Shown: piece by piece, positions 1 to 8,826 of the stretch
How positions within the stretch are numbered: position 1 is the stretch's first letter
Layout: each line of letters opens with the position of its first letter
Assembly (NCBI GenBank): GCA_024742605.1
Contig: JANSYC010000001.1
Span: 124,001-188,000, forward strand
Origin: Alphaproteobacteria bacterium
GTDB lineage: Bacteria; Pseudomonadota; Alphaproteobacteria; Thalassobaculales; Thalassobaculaceae
Direction of reading: 5' to 3'
DNA: 64,000 bases
Position numbers and translations under genes: made by a program
Notes under the pieces: model-generated
Told to the model about the DNA's origin: nothing
Seen by the model: the letters and a program-made list of their open reading frames with translations, nothing else
Databases searched by the model: none

Positions 1-638
1 TGTCCGCAAATATTCACATCGCCGCCGGCGCCGCCCATGCGATCAAACTTCGGGGTGAGGACCGGATCGCGTGTTCGATCTTCGGAGACGGGGCGATCAA
101 TCGCGGTCCGTTCCTGGAAGGCTTGAACTGGGCGGGTGTGTTCAAGCTGCCGGCCCTGTTCGTGTGCGAGGATAACGGGTTCGCCTCGACCACTCGGACC
201 GCCGAGATGACCTCGGGACCGGGTGCGGCGGCGCGGGCCGAGGCCCTGGGTGTTCCCAGTGTCCAGGTTGACGGAAACGACGTGCTGGCGGTGGACGAGG
301 CGGTCGCCGAGGCGGTGACCGCCATCCGTGCCGGTGGCGGGCCGCGTTTCATCGTCGCCAAGACCTATCGGTTGACCGGACACACCGCCTCGGATCCAGC
401 GACCTATCGCCCGCTTGAAGAGGTCGACGCCGCCTGGCGCAACGACCCGATCGCGCGGCTGGCCCAGGTGCTGGCCGATGCCGGTCTGCCAGCGGCGGAT
501 CTCGAGGCGGCCGAGGCCGCGGCAAAGGCAGAGATGGCCGCCGTCTACGCCGATGCCAAAGCCGCTCCCTGGCCGCCGGTAGAACGCGGCTTCGAGGATG
601 TGCAAGACGCGGGTGACCCGCGCATCGATGCGGTTTAG
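1..638 (+). CDS. Dehydrogenase E1 component, alpha subunit (5'-truncated by window edge)
   Basis: This is the alpha subunit of a 2-oxoacid or acetoin dehydrogenase E1, which decarboxylates a 2-oxo substrate with thiamine diphosphate (ThDP). The reading frame is open from base 3, so the start lies outside the window. The ThDP-binding motif GDGAINRG is visible near the beginning, followed by the family segment LPALFVCEDNGFAST. The C-terminal part carries the usual TYRLTGHTASDPATYRP stretch. The gene stops 11 bp before an E1 beta gene, and the two subunits form the alpha2beta2 enzyme. The substrate (pyruvate, acetoin or branched-chain) cannot be decided because no E2 or E3 gene is in view. Confidence 0.88.
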   Translation, partial: SANIHIAAGAAHAIKLRGEDRIACSIFGDGAINRGPFLEGLNWAGVFKLPALFVCEDNGFASTTRTAEMTSGPGAAARAEALGVPSVQVDGNDVLAVDEAVAEAVTAIRAGGGPRFIVAKTYRLTGHTASDPATYRPLEEVDAAWRNDPIARLAQVLADAGLPAADLEAAEAAAKAEMAAVYADAKAAPWPPVERGFEDVQDAGDPRIDAV

Positions 639-649
639 GGGACCCCACC

Positions 650-1621
650 ATGGTGACGATGACCTATGCCGATGCGGCCAAGACGACCCTCGCCGAGGAG
701 ATGCGCCGGGACCCGTTGGTCTGGGCCTTGGGGGAGGATCTCGGACGCGGCGGCGTGTTCGGCCAATACAAAGGCCTGGTCGAGGAGTTCGGCCCGGATC
801 GGATCTCCGACGCGCCGATCTCCGAGGCCGCAATCCTGGGCGCAGCAGTTGGTGCGGCCATGACCGGGACCCGGCCGGTGGTCGAGATGCGGTTCGCGGA
901 TTTCGCACTCTGCGCCATTGATGAGCTGGTCAATCAGGCAGCCAAGGCCCGGTTCATGTTCGGGGGTCAAACCACGGTGCCGATGGTGATCCGGGAACCG
1001 ATGGGCATGTGGCGGTCCTCCGCCGCCCAGCACAGCCAGTCCCTGGAGAGCTGGTACACCCACATTCCGGGTCTGGTGGTGGTCTGTCCCAGCACGCCCC
1101 ACGACAATCGAGGTCTGCTCAAGACCGCCATCCGCTCCGAGGATCCGGTGGTCTACATGGAGCACAAGAACATCTGGGCGCTGGAAGGCGAGGTTCCGGA
1201 TGCGGAGCCGATCCCCTTCGGCGTCGCCCGGATCGCCCGCGAGGGATCGGACCTCACCATCGTCTCCTGGTCCGCCACCGTGCACGCCGCGACCGACGCC
1301 GCCGAGGCCCTCGCCCTGGAAAACATTTCCGCCGAGGTGGTCGACCTGCGCACGCTGTGGCCCTGGGACAAGGACGCGGTTCTGGCCAGTGTCGAGAAAA
1401 CCGGACGCCTGCTGGTCGCCCATGAGAGCGTGGTGGTCGGCGGCTTCGGAGCGGAAGTGGCGGCGACGGTCGCCGACCGGGCCTTCCGATCCCTCAAGGC
1501 ACCGATCAAACGTCTGGGCAGCCCGCGGGTGCCCATCTCCTACGCCCCACCGCTTGAAGACATGCTGCGGGTCACGCCCGCAACAATCGTGGAGACGGCG
1601 CGCGCGCTCGTCACCGGCTGA
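650..1621 (+). CDS. Dehydrogenase E1 component, beta subunit (transketolase-like)
   Basis: This 323-residue protein is a complete E1 beta subunit with an N-terminal transketolase-like pyrimidine-binding domain (about residues 1-180) and a C-terminal transketolase domain (about 190-315). Recognisable pieces are LGEDLGRGGVFG near residue 25, VEMRFADFALCAIDELVNQAAK near 82, and EVVDLRTLWPWD followed by a conserved His in the C-terminal domain. The ATG follows the E1 alpha stop by 11 bp, so the two are co-transcribed and the products should assemble together. Length is normal for the family. No lipoyl domain is fused to it, so E2 must be encoded elsewhere or upstream. Confidence 0.9.
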   Translation: MVTMTYADAAKTTLAEEMRRDPLVWALGEDLGRGGVFGQYKGLVEEFGPDRISDAPISEAAILGAAVGAAMTGTRPVVEMRFADFALCAIDELVNQAAKARFMFGGQTTVPMVIREPMGMWRSSAAQHSQSLESWYTHIPGLVVVCPSTPHDNRGLLKTAIRSEDPVVYMEHKNIWALEGEVPDAEPIPFGVARIAREGSDLTIVSWSATVHAATDAAEALALENISAEVVDLRTLWPWDKDAVLASVEKTGRLLVAHESVVVGGFGAEVAATVADRAFRSLKAPIKRLGSPRVPISYAPPLEDMLRVTPATIVETARALVTG

Positions 1622-1644
1622 CCCGAACCAACAGGAATTGCGAC

Positions 1645-3378
1645 ATGACCACCAATGAAATGACCGGAGGCGAGGCCCTCGCCAGGATGCTTCAGGCCTT
1701 CGAGGTCGGCCCGATGTTCGGTATGGGGGGCTTTCAGCTTCTGCCGTTCTACGATGCGGCCCGGCGGCTCGGGCTCAAGCATTACCTGATCAATGATGAA
1801 CGCTGCGGTGCCTTTGCGGCCGATGCCTATGCCAAGGTCACCGGCCGGGTTGGAGTCTGCGACGCCACCCTGGGTCCAGGTGCCACCAATCTGATCACGG
1901 CGCTGGTCGAAAGCCTGAACGCCGGCATCCCGATCGTGGCGATCGTCGGCGACAGCCACAGGCTGCATTCCTGGAAGAACATGACCCAGGAGAGCCGGCA
2001 GACCGACATGCTGCGCCCGGCCACCAAGGAGGTCATCAGGGTCGAATACATCGAACGTATTCCGGAGCTGGTCCGGCGCGCCTTCGCGGTCGCCACCTCG
2101 GGCCGACCGGGCCCCGTCGTCCTGGACGTCCCGGAAGACATCTGCCATGCGACCTATCCCTTCACCGATGAGGATCTGGTCATCGACCCGATCCACCGCT
2201 CCGCGCCGGCGCTCCGGACCCGGCCGACGGCGACCGGCATCGATACCGCCGCCGATATGCTGAAGTCCGCCGAACGCCCGATGGTTCTGGCGGGTGGCGG
2301 CGTGCATATCTCGAGAGCCGCCGAGGCCCTGACGGCATTCGCCGAGGCCACCAATATCCCGGTCGCCCACACCCTCTCGGGCAAGGGCGCCATCGCCTGC
2401 ACCCATGACCTCTCCGCCGGCCTGTTCGGGCGGTACGACCGGATCGCCAACGGACTGATGGATGAGGCGGATGTGCTGCTGGTCGTCGGCTGCAAACTGG
2501 GCGAGATCGCCACCAAGCGCTATTCCCTTCCGCCGAAGGGCAAGACCATCATCCATCTGGATATCGTGGCGGAGGAGATGGGCCGGACCCTCACCCCGGC
2601 GCTAAGCCTCTGGGGCGACGCGCGCGAGGGAATCGTCGACCTGATGAACGCACTTTCCGGGGCCGGGCTGAAGGCCAGGCTGGCGGACTGGGCGGCGGAG
2701 GTCCCCAAACGGATGGCGAAATGGCGCGAGGAGGTCGACGTCCGCCTGACCTCCACGGAAACCCCGATCAACCTCGCCCGCGTTCTGCACGAGCTGAACA
2801 AGACCCTGCCCGCCGATGCGACCCTTGTGGCGGATGGGGGCTTCGCCGCCCATTGGGGCGGATTGCTCTACGACACCAAACAACCCGGGCGCGGCTTCGT
2901 TCCGGATCGGGGATTTGCCTCGATCGGCTACGGCGTCCCCGGGGGCATGGGAGCGACGCTCGGGGCCGCCCAGGCCGGACTTGGCCCCGTGGTGGCCCTG
3001 ACCGGGGACGGCGGCTTCAACATGGTGATCGGTGAGCTGGAAACCGCCCGCCGGCTCGGGTTGGCCTTTACCGTGATCGTCGTCAACAACGCCGCGTCGG
3101 GCTACGTGAAGGCTCTGCAGCACCTGATGTACGGCGAAGGAGCCTATCAGTCGTCTGATCTGGCCGAGACAAACTACGCCGAGGTGGTGACCGCGATGGG
3201 CTGCAAGGGCATCCGGGTCGAGGATCCCGAGGACCTGGCCGAAGCGATCCGGGCCGGCATCGCCGAGACCACGGTTCCGACCGTGCTGGACGTGGTGGTG
3301 ACCCGAGACCCCGCCAAGATGCTGCCGGGCGTCGACAATCGGACGGTGCAGGTCAAGAAGGGGGACCGGGTCGCGTAG
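1645..3378 (+). CDS. ThDP-dependent carboligase or decarboxylase, acetolactate synthase large-subunit family
   Basis: This 577-residue protein has the three domains of the acetohydroxyacid synthase/pyruvate oxidase family. The N-terminal ThDP-pyrimidine domain carries the catalytic Glu in NDERCGAFAADAYAK (about residue 52). A central nucleotide-fold domain begins near residue 190. The C-terminal ThDP-diphosphate domain has GDGGFNM followed by ELETARRLGL and VVNNAASG. It starts 23 bp after the E1 beta gene with a GGAATTG sequence upstream, so the three genes look like one operon. No regulatory small subunit lies next to it, which argues against biosynthetic IlvB. The substrate is unknown, perhaps a 2-oxo acid also used by the E1 pair. 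Confidence 0.82.
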   Translation: MTTNEMTGGEALARMLQAFEVGPMFGMGGFQLLPFYDAARRLGLKHYLINDERCGAFAADAYAKVTGRVGVCDATLGPGATNLITALVESLNAGIPIVAIVGDSHRLHSWKNMTQESRQTDMLRPATKEVIRVEYIERIPELVRRAFAVATSGRPGPVVLDVPEDICHATYPFTDEDLVIDPIHRSAPALRTRPTATGIDTAADMLKSAERPMVLAGGGVHISRAAEALTAFAEATNIPVAHTLSGKGAIACTHDLSAGLFGRYDRIANGLMDEADVLLVVGCKLGEIATKRYSLPPKGKTIIHLDIVAEEMGRTLTPALSLWGDAREGIVDLMNALSGAGLKARLADWAAEVPKRMAKWREEVDVRLTSTETPINLARVLHELNKTLPADATLVADGGFAAHWGGLLYDTKQPGRGFVPDRGFASIGYGVPGGMGATLGAAQAGLGPVVALTGDGGFNMVIGELETARRLGLAFTVIVVNNAASGYVKALQHLMYGEGAYQSSDLAETNYAEVVTAMGCKGIRVEDPEDLAEAIRAGIAETTVPTVLDVVVTRDPAKMLPGVDNRTVQVKKGDRVA

Positions 3379-3666
3379 GAGCCACTGGACGGCGCGAAAT
3401 AAAATTTCCTTGCTTTCCCGACTCGGCACCCCCATTCTCCGGACTGTCGAACGCGATTGGGCGTTTCGAGCCGGGAACGTCTGGAATTATCGGTCTCTAG
3501 GGCTGGTCAAACCGCTTTCCCTCGTTCATATATCCCAACCGTCTGATCGAGGCGCCTCCCGCCCTTGCGTGGTGGGCGCACCCGCACGACGAGCGTACCT
3601 CTTCATCGGGGCACGCCTGTCGCGTTGGGCACCCCATCATTATCAACGGCTTTAGGAGAGCTGCTT

Positions 3667-3963
3667 TTGTCAAAAGACGACATGATCGAATTCGAGGGTG
3701 AAGTGGTCGACGTCCTTCCGGACGGTATGTACCGCGTAAAGCTTGAGAACGAGCACGAGATCATCGCTTATGCCGCCGGCCGGATGAAAAAGTTCCGGAT
3801 CCGGATTATGACCGGCGATCGGGTGACGATCGAAATGACCCCGTACGACCTGACCAAGGGCCGGATCAACTATCGCCACAAGGACGCAAGCGCGCCCATG
3901 GGTGGTCCTGCCGGCCAGAACAATCGTCCCCGCCGTGGCGGCGGTGGACCGCGTCGCCGCTAG
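3667..3963 (+). CDS. infA: Translation initiation factor IF-1 with Arg/Gly-rich C-terminal tail
   Basis: IF-1 binds the ribosomal A site during initiation. Residues 6-72 match the S1-fold IF-1 domain ([17 protein letters not shown], then [13 protein letters not shown]). A TTG at 3667 lies 6 bp after an AGGAGAG ribosome site, giving 98 residues; an internal ATG at 3682 is less well placed. Ordinary IF-1 is about 72 residues, so about 26 residues (73-98) are extra and end in a Gly/Arg-rich tail ([12 protein letters not shown]). The next gene is an RNA helicase that also has a basic, glycine-rich tail. It may be a cold- or stress-specialised IF-1 paralogue rather than the only copy, which cannot be told from one window. 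Confidence 0.85.
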   Translation: MSKDDMIEFEGEVVDVLPDGMYRVKLENEHEIIAYAAGRMKKFRIRIMTGDRVTIEMTPYDLTKGRINYRHKDASAPMGGPAGQNNRPRRGGGGPRRR

Positions 3964-4067
3964 GCTTCGCGGACGGGTCTTCCCTCATCGGTCACTTTTC
4001 GGCGAATCGCCCCGGACTCCGGGTGCGACGCCTTCCCGACTTGCACATTCGCACGTCCAACATCAGA

Positions 4068-4088
4068 CCCGGCACCTTTCGGTCCGGG
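4068..4088 (+). terminator. Weak hairpin between infA and the RNA helicase gene
   Basis: CCCGG-C-ACC, loop TTTC, then GGTCCGGG can form an 8-bp stem with one bulged base. Only a short pyrimidine stretch (CCTTCT) follows and the helicase ATG is 19 bp downstream. It could be a leaky terminator or a structured leader controlling helicase translation. Position and pairing are seen directly; function is inferred. Confidence 0.3.
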
Positions 4089-4107
4089 CCTTCTAAGAAA
4101 GAGTTAC

Positions 4108-5472
4108 ATGACACAACCGACCTTCGCGGACCTCGGCCTCGCCGACATCCTGGTCCGCGCCGCTGAAAAGGCGGGCTATGAGACACCGACCCCGATTCAG
4201 GCGGACGGTATTCCGGCGGCGCTATCAGGCCGCGACCTTCTCGGCATCGCCCAGACCGGCACCGGCAAGACCGGGGCCTTCGCGCTGCCGATGCTTCATC
4301 GTCTGTCGCTTTCGGGTACCGACCGTCTTCCCGGCAAGCCGCGCGCGCTGATCCTGGCGCCGACGCGGGAGCTGGCCATCCAGGTCGCCCAGACGGTCAA
4401 CGTCTTCGCCCGACCGATGAACATGCGCTACGCCGTGATTCACGGCGGCGTCTCACAACACCCTCAGGTCGCGTCCCTGCGACGGGGGGTCGACGTGCTG
4501 GTGGCGACACCTGGGCGTCTGATGGATCTGCTCGAACAGCGCGTCCTGACCCTGGACCGGGTGGAGACCTTCGTGCTGGACGAGGCCGACCGGATGCTGG
4601 ATCTGGGCTTCGTCAAGGACATCCAGAAAATCGCCAAACTGGTCCCCGAGACCCGGCACACCATGCTGTTCTCGGCGACCATGCCCCGCGAGATCGCGGG
4701 CCTGGCGGGCTCGATGCTGCGCGACCCGCAGCGGATCGAAGTCACCCCGACCTCGACTCCGGTTGAGCGGATCGACCAGTCCGTGCTGTTCGTCGAGAAG
4801 GGCCGGAAACGCGCGCTGCTGGCGCACCTGCTGAAACAGCCGGAATTGGGCCACACGATCGTGTTCGCCCGGACCAAGCACGGGGTCGACCGGATCGTCC
4901 AGCATCTGCAGAAATCCGACATTCAGGCGGCCGGTCTGCACGGCGACAAGAGCCAGGGTGCCCGTCGGGTTGCCCTGGACAGCTTCAAGAGCGGACGGCT
5001 CTCCGTCCTGGTGGCGACCGATATCGCGGCACGCGGCATCGATGTCGACGGCATCAGCCATGTGATCAATCTCGACCTGCCGAACGTGCCGGAGACCTAT
5101 GTCCACCGGATCGGCCGGACGGCCCGCGCCGGGCGCTCCGGAGCAGCGATTTCGTTCTGCGATTTCGAGGAGGTCGAGTACCTGGTCGACATCGAAGCGA
5201 CGACCCGCCAGGACATCAAGATCGACGCGGAACATCCGTTCCACAATGCGGAGATCGCGACCTCGAAGGTCACCTATCGGAAAGGTGGCGGCGGGCGGCC
5301 GAAATCCGGCGGCCAGAAGTCCGGTGGTCAGAACCGTGGCGGCCAGAACCGGGGCCCGCAAGGCCAAGGACAAGGCGGCCGCGGCCGGAACGAAGGGTCC
5401 GCGGCGAATGCCAATGCGGGTATGCAGAAGCGCCGGCGCCGCAGCGGCGGCGGTGGACGGGAAGCCGCCTAG
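4108..5472 (+). CDS. rhlE: DEAD-box ATP-dependent RNA helicase, RhlE-like
   Basis: This 454-residue cytoplasmic helicase unwinds structured RNA. Motifs are in the canonical order: Q motif TPIQ (28-31), Walker A AQTGTGKT (48-55), PTREL (85-89), TPGR, DEAD (158-161), SAT (189-191), then ARGIDVDG and HRIGRTARAG in the second RecA domain. The core ends near residue 385. The rest is a low-complexity basic tail with repeated GGQ and NRG units, ending in a KRRRR cluster, typical of RhlE/CsdA-type proteins that work on ribosomes or cold-stabilised RNA. It lies 144 bp after an IF-1 gene with a similar tail, which suggests shared cold or stress regulation. The ATG follows AAGAAAGAG. Confidence 0.93.
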   Translation: MTQPTFADLGLADILVRAAEKAGYETPTPIQADGIPAALSGRDLLGIAQTGTGKTGAFALPMLHRLSLSGTDRLPGKPRALILAPTRELAIQVAQTVNVFARPMNMRYAVIHGGVSQHPQVASLRRGVDVLVATPGRLMDLLEQRVLTLDRVETFVLDEADRMLDLGFVKDIQKIAKLVPETRHTMLFSATMPREIAGLAGSMLRDPQRIEVTPTSTPVERIDQSVLFVEKGRKRALLAHLLKQPELGHTIVFARTKHGVDRIVQHLQKSDIQAAGLHGDKSQGARRVALDSFKSGRLSVLVATDIAARGIDVDGISHVINLDLPNVPETYVHRIGRTARAGRSGAAISFCDFEEVEYLVDIEATTRQDIKIDAEHPFHNAEIATSKVTYRKGGGGRPKSGGQKSGGQNRGGQNRGPQGQGQGGRGRNEGSAANANAGMQKRRRRSGGGGREAA

Positions 5473-5504
5473 CACCAGGCCGTCTGAACTGGACACATGA
5501 GCAA

Positions 5505-5535
5505 GCGGGGCCAGGGCGAGAAACCTTGACCCCGC
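5505..5535 (+). terminator. Hairpin after the RNA helicase gene
   Basis: GCGGGGCCAGGG, a 7-base loop CGAGAAA, then CCTTGACCCCGC form a 12-bp stem with one C-A mismatch and one G-T pair. It lies 33 bp after the helicase stop and is followed by a pyrimidine-rich (mostly C) run rather than a U tract. It is probably the terminator of the infA-helicase unit, but the missing U run lowers confidence. Confidence 0.45.
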
Positions 5536-5612
5536 CCCCCTCCCGCCGTAGAGCGAGAGGAGCCGACCGATGCGGCGCACTTTAGAGGGCCCGGTCGGCT
5601 ACGGAGCCTGTC

Positions 5613-7037
5613 ATGTCTATGTTGCAATCAACGGCAAACGGAGATTTGCCGGAGAGTGCGTCTTCCCTGTTCTGGACCGAGGTCCGCACCACCTTGGCGC
5701 TCGCCCTGCCGATCGCGCTGACCCAGATCGCCCAGATGGCGATGAATACCACCGATGTGCTGATGACCGGCTGGCTGGGCCCGGTGGAATTGGCGGCCGG
5801 CCAGCTGGGCCACACCTTCCTCTTTCCCCTCATGATCACCATGCTCGGGACCATGTTCGCCACCTCGGCGATGTTCGCCCAGGAACTGGGCGCGCGGCGC
5901 TACAAGGGCGTGCGCCGGACCTTCCGTCAGGGTCTCTGGGTGATCGGCACGATGTCGGTCCCGATGCTCACGCTGCTGCTGTGGTCAGAGGAGATTCTGC
6001 TGACCATGGGACAGGATCCGGTCGTCGTTCAGGGCTCCGCAGATTATCTGAGCGCCGCCATGTGGGGCATGCCGTTCATGGTTGCTTTCGGGCTGCTGCG
6101 GAACTTCATCGCCGCCCATTCCCGCCCGAAGCCGGCGCTGTACATTCTCATTGTCGGATTGGCGCTCAACGCGGTGGCGGATTACGTCCTGATCTTCGGA
6201 TCGTTCGGCGCGCCCAGACTCGAACTCTTCGGTCTCGGCATCGCGACCACCATCGTGCAGATCACCATGTTCTTTATCCTCCTGATCTTCGTGCTCCGGG
6301 ACCGGCGCTACAAACGGTACATGCTGCTCGCGCGGTTCTTTAAGCCGGATTGGCCGCGCTATCGCGAGGTCTGGGTGCTGGGCGCGCCGATCGCCGGAGC
6401 CAAGGTGGCGGAATCCGGACTTTTCGCCGCGTCCAGCTTCATGATCGGGCTGATCGGGGTCAACCAGTTGGCGGGCCATTCGGTGGCGATTCAGTTCGTG
6501 GCGATCGCCTTCATGATCCCGTTCGGCGTCGCCCAGGCGGCGACGGTCCGGGTCGGCATCAATATCGGACGGGGCAATCCCGCGGCCGCGAAGCTGGCCG
6601 GCCGGGTGTCGATGGCGTTGGGCGTCTTGGTGATGCTGCCCTCGGCTTTGCTCTACATGACCATGGGCGAGGAACTGGCGGGGCTGTTCTTCGATCTGCA
6701 CGATCCGGACTCGGCCCGGGCGGTCAGTTTCGCCGTCTCGTTCCTGGCGATCGGCGCGCTGTTCCAGCTGGCCGACGGCGGACAGGCGGTGGCGGCGGGC
6801 GCTCTGCGCGGCATCAAGGACACCCGCGTGCCGATGGCCATCGCCCTCGTCGGGTACTGGGGTTTCGGCATCGGGTCCGCGGTTCTATTGGCCTTTCCCC
6901 TGGAGCTCGGGGGACGTGGGGTCTGGATGGGACTGGCGATCGGGCTGGCGGTTGTCTGGGTCGCTCTGGTTGTCCGGTTTGAGCGTCTGACCTATGTCCG
7001 GCTCCCTCAGTCCTCATCAAACCCTTCGGCGAACTGA
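5613..7037 (+). CDS. MATE family multidrug/Na+ antiporter
   Basis: This 474-residue inner-membrane protein has about twelve hydrophobic segments in two six-helix halves, as in NorM-type multidrug and toxin extrusion exporters. The first helix region LALPIALTQIAQMAMNTTDV and the repeated half beginning LGAPIAGAKVAESGLFAAS are characteristic. It would export cationic or aromatic compounds using a Na+ or H+ gradient. The ATG at 5613 has CGGAG about 10 bp upstream; a second ATG two codons later is also possible. Its 3' end overlaps the convergent SDR gene by 31 bp. The substrate is not predictable. Confidence 0.92.
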   Translation: MSMLQSTANGDLPESASSLFWTEVRTTLALALPIALTQIAQMAMNTTDVLMTGWLGPVELAAGQLGHTFLFPLMITMLGTMFATSAMFAQELGARRYKGVRRTFRQGLWVIGTMSVPMLTLLLWSEEILLTMGQDPVVVQGSADYLSAAMWGMPFMVAFGLLRNFIAAHSRPKPALYILIVGLALNAVADYVLIFGSFGAPRLELFGLGIATTIVQITMFFILLIFVLRDRRYKRYMLLARFFKPDWPRYREVWVLGAPIAGAKVAESGLFAASSFMIGLIGVNQLAGHSVAIQFVAIAFMIPFGVAQAATVRVGINIGRGNPAAAKLAGRVSMALGVLVMLPSALLYMTMGEELAGLFFDLHDPDSARAVSFAVSFLAIGALFQLADGGQAVAAGALRGIKDTRVPMAIALVGYWGFGIGSAVLLAFPLELGGRGVWMGLAIGLAVVWVALVVRFERLTYVRLPQSSSNPSAN

Positions 7038-7750
7038 AACCCGCCCACGGCCTGCCGGGACGGCACTACCTCGATATAAGCGATATTGGAGCGGCGCGGC
7101 ATGTCGAGGGCCGCGAGCACCGCTTGTACAATGTCGCCCGGCAAACTGGCCTGATAGGTCTCGAACAGCTTCGACCGCATGGCATCCCGGTCGCCCTTCA
7201 TGGCCTCCAGGTAAATGTCGGTGGCGACCCGCCCGGGCGCGACCTCGGTGACCCGAACGCCCTTGTCATGGAGTTCGAGACGCAAAGTGTTCACCATCCC
7301 GGAGATCGCGGCCTTGCTCGCCGCATAGGTGACCGTTCCCGGGAAGGCGTACTGCCCGGCGATCGAGCCCAGCAGGATCACGTCGCCACGGCCCCGAGCG
7401 ATCATCCCCGGCACCACGATGCGCAGCGTCTGCAGCACCGAGGTGAGGTTCAGCCCGATGGTCCGGTCGATTTCTTCGGCCGAGCGCTCGTGCAGCGGAC
7501 CGACCCCGGTGACGATCCCGGCATTGTTGATCACGGTGTCGTAAACATGGCCGTCCAACGCCGCTTCGACGGCGGCCGTATCCATCAGATCGACGCCGAC
7601 AGGGACCGCACCCGTCCGGGCGCAGAGCGCATCGAGGGTGTCGCTGGGCCGAGCGAGCGCATGCACCGTCATGCCGCGCGCAGCCAACGCTTCCACCAAC
7701 GCGGCGCCGATCCCGCGAGATGCGCCGGTCACGAGTGCCGTCTGGGTCAT
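7007..7750 (-). CDS. Short-chain dehydrogenase/reductase (classical SDR, YdfG-like)
   Basis: This 247-residue NAD(P)-dependent oxidoreductase has a Rossmann motif TGASRGIGAALVEAL at residues 8-22, NNAGI near 89-93, and the catalytic Ser-Tyr-Lys set in LLGSIAGQY followed by TYAASKAAISG. The middle and C-terminal parts (VTEVAPGRVATDIYLEA) resemble YdfG-type serine/3-hydroxyacid dehydrogenases. Its start codon overlaps the stop of the upstream DUF3830-like gene in an ATGA arrangement, so the two are translationally coupled. The end overlaps the MATE gene on the other strand. Substrate unknown; a short hydroxy acid is a reasonable guess. Confidence 0.9.
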   Translation of the reverse strand: MTQTALVTGASRGIGAALVEALAARGMTVHALARPSDTLDALCARTGAVPVGVDLMDTAAVEAALDGHVYDTVINNAGIVTGVGPLHERSAEEIDRTIGLNLTSVLQTLRIVVPGMIARGRGDVILLGSIAGQYAFPGTVTYAASKAAISGMVNTLRLELHDKGVRVTEVAPGRVATDIYLEAMKGDRDAMRSKLFETYQASLPGDIVQAVLAALDMPRRSNIAYIEVVPSRQAVGGFQFAEGFDED

Positions 7751-8637
7751 GATGAAAGGTCCTTTCGAGATACGGTCGCAGTCCGGAACGCCTCGTTAAC
7801 CGCGTTCCACGGGATGGCGGTGTCAAGCCAGGCGCTCAATCCGCCAAGATACAGGATGGCCTCGTCGATCACATCGGCGGCGGGCACCTTTCCGGAGCGG
7901 AGCAGATCCGAGATCCCGGTGAGAGCCTCCGCGCAGGAGGTCAGATGACAGAATCCGCCAAGCCGGGCGGCCGCCTTGTCGATGGCGACGGGGGCGGCGG
8001 CCTGCAACACGACCGGGCGGCCGTCCCGGCGCATCCACCACAGCAACTCGTGCAGACCACGGGCCTCGGAGTCCGCGAGCATGACCGGCCCCGCCGGGTG
8101 CAGGATGCCCCGGTCCGCGATCAGGCCAGCGAGTTCCGGCGGCGGCGCCTGCCAGATCTCGTTACGGCAGACATGCAGCGCGGCCAGTTCGCTGAGACGC
8201 GGGCTCTCCAGCTCCGATGGAGGGACCTCCTGGCCGTTCGCCAGCCGCAACACTCCGGTCACCGGGCGCAGTCCGGCGGTTTCGCGCACCCGGTCGCCGA
8301 GCCGTGCGATCTCCGCCACCTGTCCAGCATTTTCAAGTGCGCCGAGCGCGGTAACCGAGGCGGTTTCCTGCTGCAACGGAGCGAAAAGCACCTCCAGGAA
8401 CTGCCGCTCCGGCCAATACAGGAACGCACCGGGCGCCAGGCTCATGATATCCGCCCCGGCCTCCAGATCGCACAGCAACGGCGCCTGCCAATAGATGTGC
8501 GCCCCGGCGATCTTGGGCGTCTGGAGGCGGAGCGGCAGGGGCAGGATGGCCGCGAGAGCCGCCAGCGTTCGCGGAGCGGCCGACCCGTCGCACCGGATCC
8601 GCCAAACCCGTTTGTCGATCTCAAGTATCAGCTTCAT
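7747..8637 (-). CDS. DUF3830-like (cyclophilin-fold) protein with an uncharacterised C-terminal region
   Basis: This 296-residue protein is not a well-known enzyme. Residues 1 to about 100 look like DUF3830, a small cyclophilin-like family: APRTLAALAAILPL, AGAHIYWQAPL and APGAFLYWPERQFLEVLF follow its spacing. The remaining 190 residues contain a GLRPVTGVLRL segment and a Cys/His-containing helical part (LGGFCHLTSCAEALTGI) that I do not recognise. No signal peptide or membrane segment is visible. It is the first gene of a two-gene unit with the coupled SDR, and its promoter region (8638-8826) is shared with the divergent VIT gene. Function unknown. Confidence 0.6.
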   Translation of the reverse strand: MKLILEIDKRVWRIRCDGSAAPRTLAALAAILPLPLRLQTPKIAGAHIYWQAPLLCDLEAGADIMSLAPGAFLYWPERQFLEVLFAPLQQETASVTALGALENAGQVAEIARLGDRVRETAGLRPVTGVLRLANGQEVPPSELESPRLSELAALHVCRNEIWQAPPPELAGLIADRGILHPAGPVMLADSEARGLHELLWWMRRDGRPVVLQAAAPVAIDKAAARLGGFCHLTSCAEALTGISDLLRSGKVPAADVIDEAILYLGGLSAWLDTAIPWNAVNEAFRTATVSRKDLSS

Positions 8638-8826
8638 TATTGCTCCGCAGGTCGGGCCGTAAGCTAACCTCGCCTCCTATGTCCATATGCAGCCGTCGAT
8701 ACGCCGGGGAATGCACATGGTGTATGGCCGGATGCGCCCGCACACGGCTTCGGGAATGTGTTGGGCGACAGTTCAAGGCCGTCGTCGGCTGTCGACCTGG
8801 CCAAATCTAGATCGCAGGATAGTCGG

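Noticed and set aside
3410-3655. An 81-codon frame upstream of infA
   Set aside because: No homology, no ribosome site; it is leader DNA of infA.
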